The notes beneath the pieces are model-generated. The model was not told the origin of the DNA. It searched no databases and was given only the letters and a program-made list of their open reading frames with translations. From NCBI GenBank assembly GCA_947626465.1, contig CANQSI010000039.1, forward strand, positions 1-8,175: a stretch of 8,175 nt of DNA, given 5' to 3'. Positions within the stretch are counted from its first letter, which is position 1, and the number at the start of each line of letters is the position of its first letter. Below are positions 6,615-8,175 of this stretch, piece after piece. This DNA is from an uncultured Atopobiaceae bacterium. GTDB lineage: Bacteria > Actinomycetota > Coriobacteriia > Coriobacteriales > Atopobiaceae. The translations under genes were made by a program, and so were the position numbers.

Positions 6615-7559
6615 ATGAAGTGGTCCACTTCCGAGGGCAACGGCCTCAAACCGAAGTCGAAGCACCTCTTCCTCGCGCTCTTCTGCTCCGTGCTCGCCGT
6701 GCTGTGCGTCGCCGTGATGGCTGGCTGCGGCGGCCAGGCCTCCGAGCCCGCCGCCACCGACGAGGCCACGACCTCCGAAACCACCGAGCCCGAGGTGGCC
6801 GAGATCACGACCATCGAGAACGGCAAGCTCATCGTCCAGTCCGACCTCGCCTACGCCCCGATGGAGTACGTGCCCGAGGGCAAGACCGCCGAGGACGCCG
6901 AGGGCTTCGAGGTCGACCTCGTCGAGGCCATCGCCCAAAAGCTCGGCCTCACCGTCGAGTGGCAGCAGGTGCAGTTCGACACCATCATCCCGGCGGTGAA
7001 GCAGGGCGGCACCGTGGACATGGGCGCCTCCTCCTTCACCATCACCGACGAGCGCCTCGAGGAGATCGACTTCTCCGACTCCTTCATGGACTCCAACCAG
7101 GGCATCGTCATGACAAAGGCCGCCGCGGCCGAGGTCGCAGGCCTTGACGCCTCGCAGGACATCGCCGGCACCGAGCGCCTCGACGCCGTGAAGGCCGCGC
7201 TCGACCAGGCTGGCGTGAAGGTGGCCGTGCAGTCCGGCACCACCGGCGAGGCGTGGAGCCAGGAGAACCTCACCAACGCCGAGACCGTGCCCCTCGCCGA
7301 CGCCATCCAGTGCCTCACCGGCCTCCAGAGCGGCCTCTACAACGCCGTCATCGCCGACTACCCCGTGATGGCCTACTACTGCCAGGAGAGCTACACCGAC
7401 CTCGAGGTCGTGGCCGCCATCCCCACCGGCGAGCAGTACGGGCTCGTGATCTCCAAGGACAACCCCGCCCTCACCGAGGCCGTGAACAAGGCGCTCGCGG
7501 AACTCCAAGAGGACGGCACCATCGCCGAGCTGGAAGCCAAGTGGTTCGGTTCTAACTAG
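6615..7559 (+). CDS. Family-3 solute-binding lipoprotein, probably amino-acid ABC transporter type
   Basis: Membrane-anchored binding protein that would hand a polar amino acid or similar ligand to an ABC importer. The protein is 314 residues. Seen: a basic N-region, a hydrophobic core (about 18-34), and lipobox MAGC with Cys38 lipidated; no twin arginine, so Sec export. A Ser/Thr/Glu/Ala-rich linker (39-68) leads to the SBP_bac_3 domain (about 70-313). Family motifs are intact: GFEVDL (97-102), SSFTITDER (139-147) with Arg147 that usually binds the ligand carboxylate, IDFSDSF (151-157), VAVQSGTTGE (203-212), and Asp248 in IADYP. Residues about 176-200 look like an insertion before VKVAVQSGTTG. 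Cys233 and Cys256 could form a disulfide. ATG at 6615 follows AAGGAG at six nt. No permease or ATPase gene adjoins it, so the partner lies elsewhere or this is an orphan. The exact ligand cannot be read from the sequence. Confidence 0.93.
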   Translation: MKWSTSEGNGLKPKSKHLFLALFCSVLAVLCVAVMAGCGGQASEPAATDEATTSETTEPEVAEITTIENGKLIVQSDLAYAPMEYVPEGKTAEDAEGFEVDLVEAIAQKLGLTVEWQQVQFDTIIPAVKQGGTVDMGASSFTITDERLEEIDFSDSFMDSNQGIVMTKAAAAEVAGLDASQDIAGTERLDAVKAALDQAGVKVAVQSGTTGEAWSQENLTNAETVPLADAIQCLTGLQSGLYNAVIADYPVMAYYCQESYTDLEVVAAIPTGEQYGLVISKDNPALTEAVNKALAELQEDGTIAELEAKWFGSN

Positions 7560-7590
7560 TCGACGCTGCGGCTTTCCATAGCACCCAATC

Positions 7591-7649
7591 TAGGGCCGAT
7601 CCTGGAGGCTTACGTACCTAAGTACGCCGCGCCTCCACGATCGGCCCTA
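7591..7649 (+). terminator. 59-nt near-perfect palindrome after the second binding-protein gene
   Basis: Arms 7591-7609 and 7631-7649 pair at 18 of 19 positions, with a single C-C mismatch at 7602/7638. An inner stem CGTAC/GTACG (7613-7617 with 7622-7626) closes a CTAA loop. It starts 32 nt after the stop codon. No T-run follows on either strand, so it is not a classical intrinsic terminator. It may be a U-less terminator, an mRNA 3'-end barrier, or one copy of a dispersed palindromic repeat. Strand is given as that of the preceding gene. Confidence 0.55.
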
Positions 7650-7840
7650 TCTCGGGCACTCTGAAAAGCCTCGCTCACGTTTTGCTCGTCCCTAGCTCTT
7701 TGATTGTTGAAGCAAGGACTTTAGAAGGCGGGAACCGGGGAGATAGAGACCGCAGGTACCCGAGCCTTCGAGTTACCGAACCAAAGAATCGTCCACCACG
7801 TAGACTGAGAGCCGTTATTCAAGGCGCTGAGGGAGGATCC
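7650..7840 (+). other. Unassigned leader region before the secreted-protein gene
   Basis: About 190 nt with no convincing reading frame and visibly lower GC than neighbouring genes. A hairpin can form at 7755-7777 (GGTAC with GTTACC, one bulged T, then CGA/TCG). GGGAACC at 7730-7736 resembles an ECF-sigma -35, but no matching -10 was found. I looked for c-di-AMP, c-di-GMP, TPP, SAM and T-box signatures and recognised none. It may simply be a long 5' untranslated region. Confidence 0.3.
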
Positions 7841-8175
7841 ATGAACTTGATGAGCCATGCGAGAACGCGGGTGTTGCGCTTCGCGGCGCTTGCCGCGGTG
7901 TTCATCGTCGCCCTCGGCGCCGCGTGCCTCCTTGCGCCCACCGCGGCCGAAGCGCTCGAGGTGAAGGCCACGACCGCGCGGCCGAACGAGGACGGCGGGG
8001 ATCGCGTGATCGGCGGCCTTCCCACGCGCCTCACCTGGGAAGGTACGGTGGGAGAAGACGAGGAGCTCACCTCCATCTCGCTCACCATGCCAGAGGGCGG
8101 CACGTTCGAGGGCTCCAGCACGCGCGTGACCGTGCTGAACGGGCTCGATCGCCAAAACATCGACTCGGTGGCCAC
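7841..8175 (+). CDS. Secreted protein of unknown function, N-terminal part
   Basis: Not recognised as a named family. The window holds 111 complete codons, open to the right edge. Seen: a basic N-region with several Arg (8, 10, 13), a hydrophobic core (about 14-32), and a likely signal-peptidase I site after AEA (36-38), so the mature protein would begin near LEVKATT. The visible mature part is rich in Thr, Gly, Asp and Glu, with alternating patterns such as LTSISLTMPEGGTFEG (76-91) suggesting beta-sandwich or Ig-like structure. Cys29 is not in a good lipobox (GAAC). The start at 7841 follows GGGAGG by four nt; Met4 (7850) is an alternative. Codon use matches the other genes in the window, and the antisense open frames over it look like shadows. 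It lies on the same strand as the two binding proteins but is separated from them by the large palindrome, so probably has its own transcript. Any surface role is inference from the signal peptide. Confidence 0.75.
   Translation, partial: MNLMSHARTRVLRFAALAAVFIVALGAACLLAPTAAEALEVKATTARPNEDGGDRVIGGLPTRLTWEGTVGEDEELTSISLTMPEGGTFEGSSTRVTVLNGLDRQNIDSVA

Noticed and set aside
6507..7508. Minus-strand open frame of 333 codons across the second binding protein
   Set aside because: Gly/His/Leu/Val-rich shadow of a clear plus-strand lipoprotein gene; no ribosome-binding site or domain pattern.
7730..7760. ECF-sigma-type promoter (GGGAACC)
   Set aside because: No convincing -10 at 15-17 nt downstream; a single hexamer match is expected by chance in GC-rich DNA.
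7651..7840. c-di-AMP (ydaO-type) riboswitch, suggested by GGGAACCGG
   Set aside because: The other conserved segments of that aptamer are not present in the right order.
7721..8155. Minus-strand open frame of 144 codons at the right edge, and a 118-codon one overlapping it
   Set aside because: The plus strand has a good ribosome-binding site, signal peptide and matching codon use from 7841; the antisense frames lack such features.

Overview
The window looks like chromosomal DNA from a high-GC actinobacterium, most plausibly class Coriobacteriia and perhaps the Eggerthella group. The evidence is strong G/C bias at third codon positions, a clpC/lysS neighbourhood of actinobacterial type, and lipoproteins alongside Tat components. 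The assignment rests on gene content and style, not on any marker alignment. No mobile element, CRISPR array, rRNA or tRNA was seen.

Left half, minus strand (1-4434): a housekeeping cluster read right to left as tatA, greA, lysS, clpC. A good sigma-70-type promoter (4406-4434) lies upstream of tatA. tatA and greA are 39 nt apart with no terminator between them. A clear intrinsic terminator (3456-3486 plus T-tract) separates greA from lysS. lysS and clpC are 15 nt apart and the clpC ribosome-binding site sits in that gap, so they are very probably co-transcribed. clpC is cut by the window edge after the start of its second ATPase domain. Functionally the cluster joins protein export (TatA), transcript-cleavage rescue of RNA polymerase (GreA), lysyl-tRNA charging (LysS) and AAA+ protein unfolding (ClpC).

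Middle, minus strand (4534-5343): a methylthioadenosine phosphorylase (mtnP-like) gene for methionine and adenine salvage, with a C-terminal Cys-x-Cys-x-Cys tail. The divergent gap to its right (5344-5500) holds a terminator-like hairpin in the minus-strand orientation.

Right half, plus strand (5501-8175): two consecutive family-3 solute-binding lipoproteins with no permease or ATPase gene in view. The first is divergent, has a twin-arginine lipoprotein signal, and appears to lack the usual amino-acid-binding residues. The second is a canonical Sec lipoprotein that keeps them. Its upstream region has AT-rich inverted repeats and a structured leader with a duplicated ribosome-binding-site-like motif. 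It is followed by a large near-perfect palindrome (7591-7649), then about 190 nt of unassigned lower-GC leader. The last gene is the start of a secreted protein of unknown function that runs off the right edge.

I did not find a convincing new multi-gene system. The items most worth following are the atypical Tat-type binding protein, the 59-nt palindrome and the two unusual upstream regions.
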